Shown: positions 8,623-17,916 of the stretch, one piece after another | How positions within the stretch are numbered: the stretch's first letter is position 1 | Layout: every line of letters begins with the position of its first letter | Source: Gracilimonas sp040877545 | Lineage (GTDB): Bacteria > Bacteroidota > Rhodothermia > Balneolales > Balneolaceae | Direction of reading: 5' to 3' | Length of the DNA: 64,000 nucleotides | Assembly: GCA_040877545.1 (NCBI GenBank) | Contig: JBBDNN010000083.1 | Coordinates: 1-64,000 of the forward strand | Position numbers and translations under genes: made by a program | The notes under the pieces: generated by a model | Database searches by the model: none | Told to the model about the DNA's origin: nothing | Seen by the model: only the letters and a program-made list of their open reading frames with translations

Positions 8623-9333
8623 TCAGGCTTGAGCTACCGTCGCAATCATAATTTCTGCCGCATTATGAGCATTTAAAACTGCGGCTAACTCAAAAGTTGT
8701 AGCGCCTGTGGTAAACACATCATCGATGATAACGCACACTTTATTTTTAACTTGGTTAGGATCTGCAACCCTAAATGCTCCACCTATATTTTTTCTTCTT
8801 TTTTCGAGAGAAAAGCCTGTTTGTGTACTGGTATTTTTAACACGTTGTACAGCCTCTTGTTTAATAATAGGCATGTCAAGGACTTCAGCAACACCTTTTG
8901 CTACAAAATAAGCTTGGTTATAACCTCTGATTTTTCTTTTCCTGATATGCAGAGGCACCGGAAGTAGAATCGTTTTATCTTTTTTTAATTTTTTGGTAAG
9001 CCATGGATTTTTTAAGAGGTTTTTCCCGAGTTGGCGTCCAACATCTTCACCCACCCCTGTTAATCGGTTATATTTTAGCTGATGAAGTAAATTCTGTAGA
9101 TGTCCTCCCTTGTCAAAATTCCAAAGTGCATGTTGTAAATAAATCCCTTCCGGCAACATAAGGTCACTTGTAGAACGCTTATTTGTAATAAATGCTTCTT
9201 CAAATTTATCGTTTAAGCAAACGGTACACGCAAAATTTTCTCTGCTTGAAAGTTTTAATCCACAGACTACACAAATTGTTGGAAATAATACTTCCGATAT
9301 ACCTTCTGTTATTCTATTTATTAATTTTATCAT
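8623..9333 (-). CDS. comF: ComF family phosphoribosyltransferase-like protein
   Basis: A 236-residue member of the ComF/GntX family, associated with natural transformation in other bacteria, where ComF interacts with DNA-handling proteins. The N-terminus has a four-cysteine zinc-ribbon pattern (CVVCG then CTVC, about residues 21-39). The C-terminal half is a type I phosphoribosyltransferase fold with the PRPP loop VIIDDVFTTGAT at about residues 202-213. LLPVPLHIRKRKIRGYNQA is the usual family signature. It is divergent from the RodZ-like gene. Confidence 0.88.
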   Translation of the reverse strand: MIKLINRITEGISEVLFPTICVVCGLKLSSRENFACTVCLNDKFEEAFITNKRSTSDLMLPEGIYLQHALWNFDKGGHLQNLLHQLKYNRLTGVGEDVGRQLGKNLLKNPWLTKKLKKDKTILLPVPLHIRKRKIRGYNQAYFVAKGVAEVLDMPIIKQEAVQRVKNTSTQTGFSLEKRRKNIGGAFRVADPNQVKNKVCVIIDDVFTTGATTFELAAVLNAHNAAEIMIATVAQA

Positions 9334-9421
9334 CTTTACTAAATAATGCTAAAAGTTTGCTTTTGCTATCAAGTTTAATTACTTAGTTTCTTAAAATTTT
9401 ATAAGCCTTAAATATTTTTCT

Positions 9422-10459
9422 ATGCCTCTGGGAAAAGACCTAGCTTCAATTCGTAAAAGCCAAAACCTCACACTTGAGGATATACAAAATGCTATCAAAA
9501 TTCCTCTCAGTACTCTGCAAAGTATTGAAGATGAAAGCATTTTTCATTCACATGCTGAAAATCCAACTTACCGGCGCAGTTTCATACGCAGCTATGCAAA
9601 AATTCTCAAAATTGAGGATGATAAAATTGTTAAAGCCCTGGATGCAATGGAGGCAGGAACCTATCAAGGTAATTTGTTTTCAGGTAGCGAAACAGAGGAA
9701 GAACCGGAGCCAACAGAGTCAGACTTTATAGAAGAAGGGAAAGAGGAAGGTATAGAATCTACTTTTACCCCGCCTGTTTCAGAAAAGCCAAAAAAGGCCA
9801 AACCACCCGAAATTAATTCTGTTAATTGGGCAGATATGGGTAGAAAATTCTCACCGGTGGGCCGTAATTCAAGAAATGTGTTAGTATTGATAATATTAAT
9901 TAGTGTTTCGCTATTAGCCGGAGCCGGATATATTTTCTCTGATGAGATTATGGATTTTATTTCTAACACCACCCCTGCTGATGAGCTACAAGCAGATGCA
10001 GGGGAACCTGCTATTCAACCCGCCCCTATCGACTCCGCTAATGTTTATTTAGAGGAAACTGAATCTGACAGGACATCTGCTGAGTCCCGTGATGAACCGA
10101 TAGTTCTGGGAGATACTTTAACAGTGGCGGTGTATGCTGCCTATGGCCAATTAGAACCTGTACGTGTTACAAGTGATTTAAACTGGAGAACTAATCCATA
10201 CTGGATGGAAGAAGGCGAAGCTTATAATTTTGATTTTAACGACACTCTCTTAGTCCGCGGGCAGTATAGCAGAATGCTCCTTTTATTTAATGGCCATCCA
10301 ATTGACAACCCCCGCCAAAATCATTTCAATAATTCATACAATTCGATTTTAATTACCAGAGCAGATTTAAATCAATCAAGATATTTAACTCCGCCACCCC
10401 AAGAGTTTCCGCTTGATATAGGCGCACCCGACACTATCGAATACCGACTTCGATTTTAG
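9422..10459 (+). CDS. RodZ-like membrane-anchored helix-turn-helix protein
   Basis: The layout matches RodZ: a Cro/C1-type helix-turn-helix at residues 1-75 (LASIRKSQNLTLEDIQNA, then FIRSYAKILKI), a long acidic/proline linker, one membrane helix at about residues 152-172, and a periplasmic C-terminal domain. RodZ links MreB to the envelope in rod-shaped cells. The C-terminal region is divergent, so the function is inferred mainly from architecture. It lies 13 bases upstream of ligA and is probably co-transcribed with it. A membrane-bound transcription regulator is the alternative. Confidence 0.75.
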   Translation: MPLGKDLASIRKSQNLTLEDIQNAIKIPLSTLQSIEDESIFHSHAENPTYRRSFIRSYAKILKIEDDKIVKALDAMEAGTYQGNLFSGSETEEEPEPTESDFIEEGKEEGIESTFTPPVSEKPKKAKPPEINSVNWADMGRKFSPVGRNSRNVLVLIILISVSLLAGAGYIFSDEIMDFISNTTPADELQADAGEPAIQPAPIDSANVYLEETESDRTSAESRDEPIVLGDTLTVAVYAAYGQLEPVRVTSDLNWRTNPYWMEEGEAYNFDFNDTLLVRGQYSRMLLLFNGHPIDNPRQNHFNNSYNSILITRADLNQSRYLTPPPQEFPLDIGAPDTIEYRLRF

Positions 10460-10472
10460 TACTACTTTTCTA

Positions 10473-12473
10473 ATGAATAAAGAGCAAGCAAAACAACGCG
10501 TTGAAGAGCTCCGAAATCTTCTTGAAGATGCTAACAAAGCCTACTATCAAGATGCTCAGCCTTTTATGAGCGATAAGGAGTTCGACCAAAAACTGCAAGA
10601 ACTCGAAAAATTAGAGGATGAATTTAATCTCCATCACCCCGAATCGCCTACCCAGCGTGTTGGTGGGGAAACTTCATCTATCTTTGAAACCGTACAACAT
10701 CCGGTGCCTCTTCTTAGCTTGGATAATACCTACAATGAAGAAGAGCTGAACCTATTTGACGGACGGGTTCAAAAAATATTAGGCCATAAAGATTATGAGT
10801 ATGTGGCAGAGTTAAAATATGACGGAGCATCACTACGACTCAGGTATGAACATGGAAAACTGGTATTGGGTGCTACCCGAGGTGATGGGCAAAAAGGCGA
10901 TGACATCACCAAAAATGTCAAAACCATCCGCGTAATTCCGCTCACACTAAAAGGAAATTATCCTGACATAGTTGAAGTTCGTGGGGAGGCTTATATGGAA
11001 CGTGAAGCATTTGCCCGATTAAATGAGCGGCGGGAGAAAGAAGGGTTGGCTGTTTTTGCTAATCCAAGAAATTCCACAGCAGGATCTTTGAAAATGCAGG
11101 ATCCAAAAGCCGTAGCACAACGTCCCATACGCTTTTTTGCTTTTGATATGTTATTAACTAGTGAAGATATTTCTCTCACACAATTTAGAAAAGCAGAATT
11201 ACTAAAGGAATTTGGTTTACCCGTGGATGAGCATAACAGGGTTTGTTCCAGTATAGATGAAGTTCATCAAGTAATTGGAGAGTGGAAAGTTCTGCGTGAC
11301 GAACTTCCTTATGAAACAGATGGTGTAGTTATAAAAGTAAATCAAAGCCATTTTCGTGATCAGCTTGGCAGCACTTCAAAATTTCCCCGCTGGGCAATCT
11401 CATATAAATTTGAGGCCGAACAGGCTACAACCACAATCAACAATATAACGCTGCAAGTGGGGCGTTTAGGCACTATCACACCCGTGGCAGAACTTGAACC
11501 TGTTTTACTGGCCGGAACCACTGTAAAACGAGCTTCACTCCACAACGAAGATGAAATCCGCAGGAAAGACCTTCGGATAAAGGATATAGTTGTAATTGAG
11601 AAAGCGGGTGAAATTATCCCGCAAGTGGTAAGCGTTGTGAGCAAAGATCGACATGAAAGGAATAAGCCCTTTGAATTTCCCACCCACTGCCCGGCATGTA
11701 ATTCGGAGCTTATAAAATATGAGGGTGAAGTGGCTTGGAGATGCATAAATCCAGCCTGCCCGCCTCAGGTTCGTATTCGCATCGAACATTTTGCTGCACG
11801 GGATGCCATGGATATTGAAGGTTTGGGTGAGGCAGTGGTTGATCAACTTGTCTCTGAAAATCTGGTTCATACTTATGCCGACCTTTACGATTTAAAAAAA
11901 GAACAGATTATTGAACTGGAGCGGATGGCGGAGAAAAGTGCTCAGAACCTCATTGATGCAATCCAAAAAAGCAAAGAGCAATCTTTTGAGCGGGTTATTT
12001 ACGCCCTTGGAATCCGGTTTGTAGGCAAAACAGTAGCTAAAGATTTGGCAAATGCTTTTAAAAATATAGATGCACTTGCCTCAGCTACCGAGGAAGAGTT
12101 GGGGGCAATAGATTCAATCGGGCCCAGCATTGCAGAGTCTGTTTATGAATTTTTTCGAAATGAAAAGAATATCCCCATAATAGAACGTCTGAAAGATCAG
12201 GGTTTACAGTTTAAGCAAAGAAAGCAGGCTTTAGCTTCAAATATTTTAGAAGCTAAAAAAATTGTACTTACCGGATCATTACCTACTTATACTCGTGATG
12301 AAGCAAAAGCTTTAATTGAGAAACACGGGGGAAAAACGACTTCTTCTGTAAGCAAAAATACAGATTTTGTGCTTGCAGGAGAATCAGCCGGAAGTAAACT
12401 TGAAAAAGCAAAAGAATTAGGCATTCACGTATTAGATGAAAAAGAATTCCGGGAAATGATAGCAGAAAATTAA
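10473..12473 (+). CDS. ligA: NAD-dependent DNA ligase
   Basis: Seals nicks in replication and repair with NAD as cofactor. The 666-residue protein has all expected parts: the Ia domain at the N-terminus, the adenylated lysine Lys115 in AELKYDGAS, an OB fold, the four-cysteine zinc finger (CPAC...CINPAC), a helix-hairpin-helix region around ALGIRFVGK, and a C-terminal BRCT domain starting near ILEAKKIVLTGSLP. The length is standard. It is preceded closely by the RodZ-like gene. Confidence 0.97.
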   Translation: MNKEQAKQRVEELRNLLEDANKAYYQDAQPFMSDKEFDQKLQELEKLEDEFNLHHPESPTQRVGGETSSIFETVQHPVPLLSLDNTYNEEELNLFDGRVQKILGHKDYEYVAELKYDGASLRLRYEHGKLVLGATRGDGQKGDDITKNVKTIRVIPLTLKGNYPDIVEVRGEAYMEREAFARLNERREKEGLAVFANPRNSTAGSLKMQDPKAVAQRPIRFFAFDMLLTSEDISLTQFRKAELLKEFGLPVDEHNRVCSSIDEVHQVIGEWKVLRDELPYETDGVVIKVNQSHFRDQLGSTSKFPRWAISYKFEAEQATTTINNITLQVGRLGTITPVAELEPVLLAGTTVKRASLHNEDEIRRKDLRIKDIVVIEKAGEIIPQVVSVVSKDRHERNKPFEFPTHCPACNSELIKYEGEVAWRCINPACPPQVRIRIEHFAARDAMDIEGLGEAVVDQLVSENLVHTYADLYDLKKEQIIELERMAEKSAQNLIDAIQKSKEQSFERVIYALGIRFVGKTVAKDLANAFKNIDALASATEEELGAIDSIGPSIAESVYEFFRNEKNIPIIERLKDQGLQFKQRKQALASNILEAKKIVLTGSLPTYTRDEAKALIEKHGGKTTSSVSKNTDFVLAGESAGSKLEKAKELGIHVLDEKEFREMIAEN

Positions 12474-12602
12474 ACAGTACCGGGAAAATGGTATATGTTG
12501 TGAAATATTCCAGCATGATAAAAATCACCATTTACCTGTTTTGCTGATTTCTACACACAATTCATTATCTTTATAAAAAAGCTTTGTTAGCCTCTGTGGT
12601 AC

Positions 12603-13817
12603 ATGGATATAAAACCTCTTGATACAGAACAAATTGGTTTAAAGACGCTTCAAAAACATTTGATGCGTTCAAAGAGCAATGTTTCTCTAAAAATTGGTTT
12701 ACCTAAAGAAATTTCTAATGATGAACGCAGAATTTCACTGACTCCAGGTGGTGTGTCTATTTTAAAGGCTAATGGCCATGAGATTTATATTGAAAACGGA
12801 GCTGGTGACAGTGCTAATTTCACCGATCAGGATTATGCCGATGCCGGTGCTGAAATTGCCTATAGTGCTGATGATGTATTTAAAAAATCGAATCTTATCC
12901 TAAAAATTGCCCCTCTGGAAGAAGATGAACTTGATTTATTACAACCGGGTCAATCCCTGATTTCAGCTCTCCACATGGGAAGTCAGACAAAAGAATACGT
13001 GCAAAAACTAATAGATAATTCTATTACCGGTATAGGATATGAGTTTATTTGCGGGGAAGATAAAGAATTTCCTATCGTTCGAATGATGCACGAAATTGCA
13101 GGTTCAATGTCGGTACAGATCGCAGCACATTACCTGGAAAGTATGAGTGGTGGACAGGGAATTATGTTAGGTGGCATATCAGGAGTGCCACCGGCAACTG
13201 TAGTGATTTTAGGAGCCGGTATTACAGGTGAATATGCAGCACGTACTTCACTGGGTTATGGAGCCCAGGTGTTCGTAATGGATACCGATCTTACTGCTCT
13301 TCGAAGGCTTGAGAATGCTTTAGACCGAAGAATTATTACCGCTGTGGCAAATCATCAATATCTGAACACGGCCTTAAAATTTGCCGATGTTATAATCGGG
13401 GCAGCAATGGCGGAAGGTGATCGTTCGCCTTGTTGGGTTACTGAAGAAATGGTTGCCGGCATGAAACCCGGAAGTGTAATTGTAGATACCGTTATTGATC
13501 AGGGCGGATGTGTAGCCACAAGTAAACCCACTACCCATTCTAACCCAGTCTTTATGAAACATGACGTAATCCATCATTGTGTGCCAAATATCCCGGCAAA
13601 TGTTCCACGCACTGCCACCTATGCATTAAATAATGTGCTTGTCCCTTATATATTGGCTATTGGTGATGCAGGAGGCGTAAAAGAATGTCTTTGGGAGAAT
13701 GTTGCTTTAAGAAACGGAACCTACGCGTATAAAAAGCATCTCACCAAAAAATCGGTTGCCAAAATGTTTGACATGCCCTACCGCGAAATTGAAATGATGA
13801 TAGCTTCACAGATTTGA
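12603..13817 (+). CDS. ald: Alanine dehydrogenase
   Basis: Interconverts L-alanine and pyruvate plus ammonia with NAD. The 404-residue protein has the N-terminal catalytic domain (IGLPKEISNDERRISLTPGGV) and the nucleotide-binding GAGITGEYAARTSLGYGA around residues 203-220. It is about 30 residues longer at the N-terminus than classical enzymes of about 370, an extension that seems usual in Bacteroidota. The related transhydrogenase alpha subunit is less likely because the protein ends without its membrane helices. Stand-alone gene. Confidence 0.88.
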   Translation: MDIKPLDTEQIGLKTLQKHLMRSKSNVSLKIGLPKEISNDERRISLTPGGVSILKANGHEIYIENGAGDSANFTDQDYADAGAEIAYSADDVFKKSNLILKIAPLEEDELDLLQPGQSLISALHMGSQTKEYVQKLIDNSITGIGYEFICGEDKEFPIVRMMHEIAGSMSVQIAAHYLESMSGGQGIMLGGISGVPPATVVILGAGITGEYAARTSLGYGAQVFVMDTDLTALRRLENALDRRIITAVANHQYLNTALKFADVIIGAAMAEGDRSPCWVTEEMVAGMKPGSVIVDTVIDQGGCVATSKPTTHSNPVFMKHDVIHHCVPNIPANVPRTATYALNNVLVPYILAIGDAGGVKECLWENVALRNGTYAYKKHLTKKSVAKMFDMPYREIEMMIASQI

Positions 13818-13919
13818 AATTATCCCCTTGAAGATATTAGATAATTCAGGAAAAATTTCTGGATTTCAAAACAGATCTTTTATTTCTCTCTCCGTATGAT
13901 TCATAATTTATAATCTCCC

Positions 13920-14285
13920 GTGTCTGAACTAAACGAATCAAATTATATCCGCATTTCTATCATCAATTGGATGCTTACTGTTCCTTTAATAGTACTTTTT
14001 GCATGGCCGTACTATTATGCCTCTAAATTAGTAGGCTTGGATCTGTTACTTAGATATATGGGTGCTTTTGTTTTTTCTGTCCCATTTATGCTAACTATTC
14101 TTCATGGCCACGTCACTATGGCTTTAGGTTCTGTACATCGCCACCTTTATTACGAATGGATGGATAAAAAACCCCTTACTTATGGCATTTTTTTCCATCC
14201 AATATTTGTTCGTACCCGATTCCGGCTGATTTTGATGGTCCTTAGTCTTCTGTTCTTGCCTGTGGGTTATTTACTCAGTATGTAA
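13920..14285 (+). CDS. Hypothetical small membrane protein
   Basis: A 121-residue protein starting at a GTG codon, with hydrophobic segments at about residues 13-32, 43-63 and 100-119, probably three membrane helices. Between them is HGHVTMALGSVHRHLYYEW, rich in histidine and aromatic residues. No domain was recognised. It sits 102 bases after ald and is convergent with acs; no functional link is evident. Confidence 0.55.
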   Translation: MSELNESNYIRISIINWMLTVPLIVLFAWPYYYASKLVGLDLLLRYMGAFVFSVPFMLTILHGHVTMALGSVHRHLYYEWMDKKPLTYGIFFHPIFVRTRFRLILMVLSLLFLPVGYLLSM

Positions 14286-14338
14286 AATCCACTATAGAAC
14301 AATCTCTTTGAAATAAGAACCAACTATTCCTCTTTCAA

Positions 14339-16237
14339 TCAATAAGCTTTCCCGTTCTTGATATCCTCCACTACACTGGGGTCAAGCAAAGTAGATGTGT
14401 CTCCCACATTTTTCAGATCGTTAGCAGCTACTTTACGAAGTATGCGCCGCATAATTTTCCCCGAACGGGTTTTTGGTAATCCTGAACATATTTGAATTTT
14501 ATCTGGCTTGGCAATGGGGCCGATAATCTTGGTTACCAAATCCAACAAATCTTTTTTGAAAGCTTTAGGGTCTGAAATTTCCTCATCACAAATCATAAAT
14601 GCAAAAACTCCCTGTCCTTTGATGTCGTGTGGGAAACCAACTACTGCGGTTTCTACCACGTTAGGATGTTCATCAAGAGCATTCTCAATCTCAGCAGTGC
14701 CCAGCCTATGTCCAGATACATTAAGAACATCATCAACACGCCCGGTAATACGATAATAGCCATCTTTATCTCGCCGGCACCCATCACCAGTAAAATAATA
14801 TCCTTCATAGGTGCTTAAATAAGTCTTTTTGTATCGGTCATGATCACCCCAAATAGTACGGGCAATTGCCGGCCATGGATGTTTTATGCAAAGATTACCT
14901 TCCACCTCATTTCCTTTTATCACCTCGCCATTTTCATCCATCAACTCAGGAAATACCCCGGGCAATGGTAATGTGGCAAATCCTGGTTTTGTAGGGGTGA
15001 TACCGGCAAGAGGTGATATCATAATTCCTGCCGTTTCTGTTTGCCACCACGTATCCACAATGGGACATTCACCCCCGCCAATATTCTCGTGATACCAATG
15101 CCATGCTTCTTCATTGATAGGTTCTCCAACCGAGCCCAGCACTTTCAGCGAGCTTAAATCATATTTTTTCACATATTCAATATCAGCAGCCATTAGAGCG
15201 CGAATGGCGGTTGGTGCAGTATAAAAATGAGTTACTTTATACTTTTCTACTACCTCCCATAGCCTGCCTGCATCAGGATAAATTGGTGTTCCTTCAAAAA
15301 TGATACCAGTTGCTCCGTTAAAAAGTGGCCCGTAAATAATATAGCTGTGTCCGGTAATCCAACCTGCATCTGCCGTACACCAATAGATATCATCCGAACC
15401 CACCTGAAAGACATTTCTAAACGAGTAACTTGTATAAACCATATAGCCACCACAAGTATGCACTACGCCTTTCGGCTTACCAGTAGACCCGGAGGTATAG
15501 AGGATAAAAAGTGGATCTTCTGCATCCATCTCAACAGCTTCATGTTTTTTTGAAGCATTTCGAATCAGGTTATGCCACCATTGGTCTCTTCCTTCTACCC
15601 AGTCAATTTCTCGATTTGTTCGCTGGCAAACTATTACATCTTTTACCGAAGGACTGGTTTCAAGAGCTTCATCTGATATATCCTTTAAAGGAACATGTTT
15701 ATCGCCTCTCCTTAAACCATCGTTGGTAATCAGCATTTTCGCTTCACAATCGTTTATGCGTTCGCTTAAAGATTGAGCGGAAAATCCCGCAAAAACAATA
15801 GAGTGCACTGCCCCAATTCGAGCACAAGCTAAGGCGGCAATTACTAGCTCTGGAGTCATTGCCATGTAAATGCAAATCCGGTCTCCCTTTTTAATACCTT
15901 TGCTTTCCAGCACATTCGAAAACCGACAAACATCTTCATGCAGCTGATTAAAAGTAATTGTTCTGCGGAATGAATCTGGATGATTAGGTTCAAAAATAAA
16001 AGCTGTTTTGTTCCCAATGGTATTTAAATGCCGGTCAAGAGCATTTTCCGTGATATTCATTTTACCACCTTCGAACCATTTTACATCAGCATTTTCAAAG
16101 CTCCCAGTTTGTGTTTTATCCCATCTTTTCCGCCAATAAAAAGTTCCTGCTTCATGGTCCCAAAAAGCCAAACGATCTTTTTCGCTTTCTTTAAATGTCT
16201 GCTTGTACTCTTCAAAGGATTTTATATTCAGCCACAT
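14339..16237 (-). CDS. acs: Acetyl-CoA synthetase (AMP-forming)
   Basis: Activates acetate to acetyl-CoA through an acetyl-AMP intermediate. The 632-residue length fits Acs. Visible motifs are the N-terminal domain with FEGGKMNITENALDRHL, the phosphate loop YTSGSTGKPKGVVH, the WWQTETAGIM region, the hinge YYFTGDGCRRD, and the C-terminal PKTRSGKIMRRILRK, whose Lys is the known acetylation-regulated residue. Other acyl substrates such as propionate cannot be excluded. It is monocistronic, with a long non-coding stretch upstream. Confidence 0.95.
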   Translation of the reverse strand: MWLNIKSFEEYKQTFKESEKDRLAFWDHEAGTFYWRKRWDKTQTGSFENADVKWFEGGKMNITENALDRHLNTIGNKTAFIFEPNHPDSFRRTITFNQLHEDVCRFSNVLESKGIKKGDRICIYMAMTPELVIAALACARIGAVHSIVFAGFSAQSLSERINDCEAKMLITNDGLRRGDKHVPLKDISDEALETSPSVKDVIVCQRTNREIDWVEGRDQWWHNLIRNASKKHEAVEMDAEDPLFILYTSGSTGKPKGVVHTCGGYMVYTSYSFRNVFQVGSDDIYWCTADAGWITGHSYIIYGPLFNGATGIIFEGTPIYPDAGRLWEVVEKYKVTHFYTAPTAIRALMAADIEYVKKYDLSSLKVLGSVGEPINEEAWHWYHENIGGGECPIVDTWWQTETAGIMISPLAGITPTKPGFATLPLPGVFPELMDENGEVIKGNEVEGNLCIKHPWPAIARTIWGDHDRYKKTYLSTYEGYYFTGDGCRRDKDGYYRITGRVDDVLNVSGHRLGTAEIENALDEHPNVVETAVVGFPHDIKGQGVFAFMICDEEISDPKAFKKDLLDLVTKIIGPIAKPDKIQICSGLPKTRSGKIMRRILRKVAANDLKNVGDTSTLLDPSVVEDIKNGKAY

Positions 16238-16796
16238 ATCACGATCAATTAAGGATTAAGAATTTATTGATGTTGAGGTTTTTTAGCCGGAGAATCAAGT
16301 ATTGAAAGATATTTGATAAATTTATTCAATCGAATTAACACTTGTACAAAAATATCTAAGACGAAATTCAGTTGAGAAAGGGTTTTAATTTATTCTTTGT
16401 TCATCAAACAGTAGGTGAATTGAAAGAGTGTTACAAAAAATAAACTCTTTTTTTTGTGATTAATTGGGAAATGTTACACGCACAAAACACTATTTTTTCA
16501 ACCAATTCCACGCACAGAAAACTTCATTTTTGAAAAAAAAGTTACAATCCTGGGAAAAAATATACTGTCGGGAATAATTTTTTTTATGAGATTACATGAA
16601 ATTGAGCGAGATCAGAACTGAATTAAATTTCAATGAATTATCTGCTAAAGAATCAAAATTTTGTACCTGTAAAGGTAAGATGGTGCCCGAAGTCTACATT
16701 ATCTAAAAGTGAGTTGTTTATAACGGATAAGTAGTGATTTTTTTATTACAGCAGCAGACATGAGGTTTTTATAAAGCCACAGTTACCAGGCTGTTA
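16238..16796. other. 559-bp non-coding stretch upstream of acs
   Basis: Very A/T-rich sequence between acs (which reads away from it) and the end of the ECF sigma gene. It probably contains the acs promoter. Several TGTTACA or GTTACAA words are present (for example near 16428 and 16550), but none is followed at the right spacing by the -10 element found three times nearby. One 36-codon open frame (16596-16706) is listed separately. Nothing else was seen. Confidence 0.4.
16596..16706 (+). CDS. Doubtful 36-residue ORF
   Basis: An ATG-started frame of 36 codons inside the gap between acs and the sigma gene. The product begins MKLSEIRTELNFNELSAKES and then has the short cysteine/lysine motif FCTCKGK. 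It has protein-like codon choice and no low-complexity stretches, but a frame of this length can easily occur by chance in A/T-rich DNA. No family recognised. Confidence 0.15.
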   Translation: MKLSEIRTELNFNELSAKESKFCTCKGKMVPEVYII

Positions 16797-17357
16797 TTAT
16801 TCACTGGATTTTCGTTTATAACAATGGTGAAGCCGGCTTAGAATACGGGATTTTCTGGTTCTTACATTAGCACTTGTAAGGTTAAAAATCTTAACAGCTT
16901 CATTTGTTGTAGAGTCAGGTTTATCAATAAAATACTCAATAAATTCTCTCGATTTCTTTTGTAGCTCTCCCAGGCACTCTTCCAGCAACAATTGCCGTTC
17001 TTTATCCATCAAGTTTGAAAGCTGTTCTTCGGAGTCACACCTTTCATTTAGCATATCATTATAGTCAAACTTATGCTGCCGTTTAACATACCTGATGTAT
17101 TCATTTCTGCTGGTTTTTAGCAGGTAGTTAAAAATATATTGCGTGTTTTTGATGTTGCCTTTCCTGATTTGTTCAAAAACATTAAAAAATGCCTGATGAA
17201 CGCACTCAGAGGCATCTTGAGGTGTTGCATTCATTACCACACACAAATAATCCTGCAGGCGCGGTAATACTTCAGACAACAGCTTGCTGGCACTGGCATC
17301 ATCCCCTTTTTGAAGTGCATCTACTAATTCTGAAAAATTATATCTGATTTCTGCCAA
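16797..17357 (-). CDS. ECF-type RNA polymerase sigma factor of the CHAT island
   Basis: A 186-residue group 4 sigma factor. The region-2 helix is seen around ASECVHQAFFNVFEQIRKG (about residues 50-68), and region 4 near the C-terminus (LGELQKKSREFIEYF, then TTNEAVKIFNLTSANVRTRKSRIL, read in pieces) contains the DNA-binding helix-turn-helix. I chose the TTG at 17357, giving the N-terminus MAEIRYNFSEL. The frame runs open to 17624, but that extension is atypical and would cover the two promoter-like sites at 17540 and 17617. Three identical promoter-like motifs next to the neighbouring genes suggest those genes are its regulon. No copy was found before the sigma gene itself. Confidence 0.85.
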   Translation of the reverse strand: MAEIRYNFSELVDALQKGDDASASKLLSEVLPRLQDYLCVVMNATPQDASECVHQAFFNVFEQIRKGNIKNTQYIFNYLLKTSRNEYIRYVKRQHKFDYNDMLNERCDSEEQLSNLMDKERQLLLEECLGELQKKSREFIEYFIDKPDSTTNEAVKIFNLTSANVRTRKSRILSRLHHCYKRKSSE

Positions 17358-17539
17358 ACTAATAACCAATATTTTGTGAAATTCTAATGGTTTGTACCAA
17401 ACCCATTTCCGCTCTAAATATAAAGCTATGAAAACTCTATCAAAATCTTTTGAATACCAATAATAAACGAAATTTCGCAAATGTTTACGGATTTTAATAT
17501 CTAGGTAGCAGCTTAAAAAAAAATAAATTAGCTTAAATC

Positions 17540-17570
17540 TGTAACAAACAAGGAGTAGGACACTCTTGTA
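17540..17570 (+). promoter_or_regulatory. Candidate ECF promoter P1, TGTAACAAA-N13-ACTCTTGTA
   Basis: First of three exact copies of a bipartite motif. The upstream half contains AAC, the core of most ECF -35 elements; the downstream half would be the -10. It points toward the lipoprotein and CHAT genes, 109 bases ahead of the first start codon, and lies in tandem with P2. Confidence 0.7.
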
Positions 17571-17616
17571 ATGCAGAGTAAATATGCTCGGAATAAATCT
17601 TGGTATTAATTTAATT

Positions 17617-17647
17617 TGTAACAAACAGGTGCTAGCATACTCTTGTA
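17617..17647 (+). promoter_or_regulatory. Candidate ECF promoter P2, TGTAACAAA-N13-ACTCTTGTA
   Basis: Second exact copy, with the same 13-base spacer length but a different spacer sequence. It ends 31 bases before the ATG of the first small lipoprotein gene, giving an expected leader of about 25 bases. This is the best-placed promoter for the lipoprotein/CHAT transcript. Confidence 0.75.
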
Positions 17648-17678
17648 CTTAACCATTAAAACAAAATCTAATACAATC

Positions 17679-17870
17679 ATGAAATCACTTAAATCTCTCT
17701 TCGCACTACTTGCCATNNNNNNNNNNNNNNNNNNNNNNNNNNNNNNNNNNNNNNNNNNNNNNNNNNNNNNNNNNNNNNNNNNNNNNNNNNNNNNNNNNNN
17801 NNNNNNNNNNNNNNNNTTTAGTACGGGCAACGATGTAGAGCCTATCCGGGAAGATGCTCCGGTACTTTAA
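17679..17870 (+). CDS. Small lipoprotein, copy 1 (interrupted by assembly gap)
   Basis: Starts with the same 12 residues, MKSLKSLFALLA, and ends with the same 17 residues, FSTGNDVEPIREDAPVL, as the complete copy at 17917. Between them lie 100 N. In the complete copy the missing stretch is 103 bases, so a single gene of 64 residues would fit almost exactly, but the gap may also hide further whole copies. Predicted to be exported and lipid-modified like copy 2. It lies directly downstream of candidate promoter P2. Confidence 0.65.
   Translation: MKSLKSLFALLAXXXXXXXXXXXXXXXXXXXXXXXXXXXXXXXXXXFSTGNDVEPIREDAPVL
17717..17816. other. Assembly gap (100 N)
   Basis: A run of exactly 100 N, the usual placeholder for a gap of unknown length. 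It begins and ends inside copies of the same gene, which is what a collapsed tandem array would produce. The frame happens to be kept across it, so gene callers will report an artificial protein. Confidence 0.95.
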
Positions 17871-17916
17871 TTCATTCCTTAACTGTAAATCCTTTAACTC
17901 AAAATCTAATACAATC

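Larger units (their letters stand above)
17358..17678. other. Divergent regulatory region of the CHAT island
   Basis: This non-coding stretch separates the sigma gene (minus) from the first small lipoprotein gene (plus). It contains two exact copies of the candidate sigma-dependent promoter on the plus strand, 77 bases apart, listed separately. The half nearer the sigma gene must hold its own promoter, but I could not identify it. Confidence 0.5.

Noticed and set aside
17358..17624. N-terminal extension of the ECF sigma reading frame by 89 residues
   Set aside because: The extension is hydrophobic and unlike any sigma factor, has no homologous region in the family, and would cover both promoter-like sites P1 and P2.
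17643..17870. Longer reading of lipoprotein copy 1, and a minus-strand frame across the N run
   Set aside because: The longer start lies inside the promoter's -10 element and destroys the lipoprotein signal; the minus-strand frame exists only because N is treated as coding.
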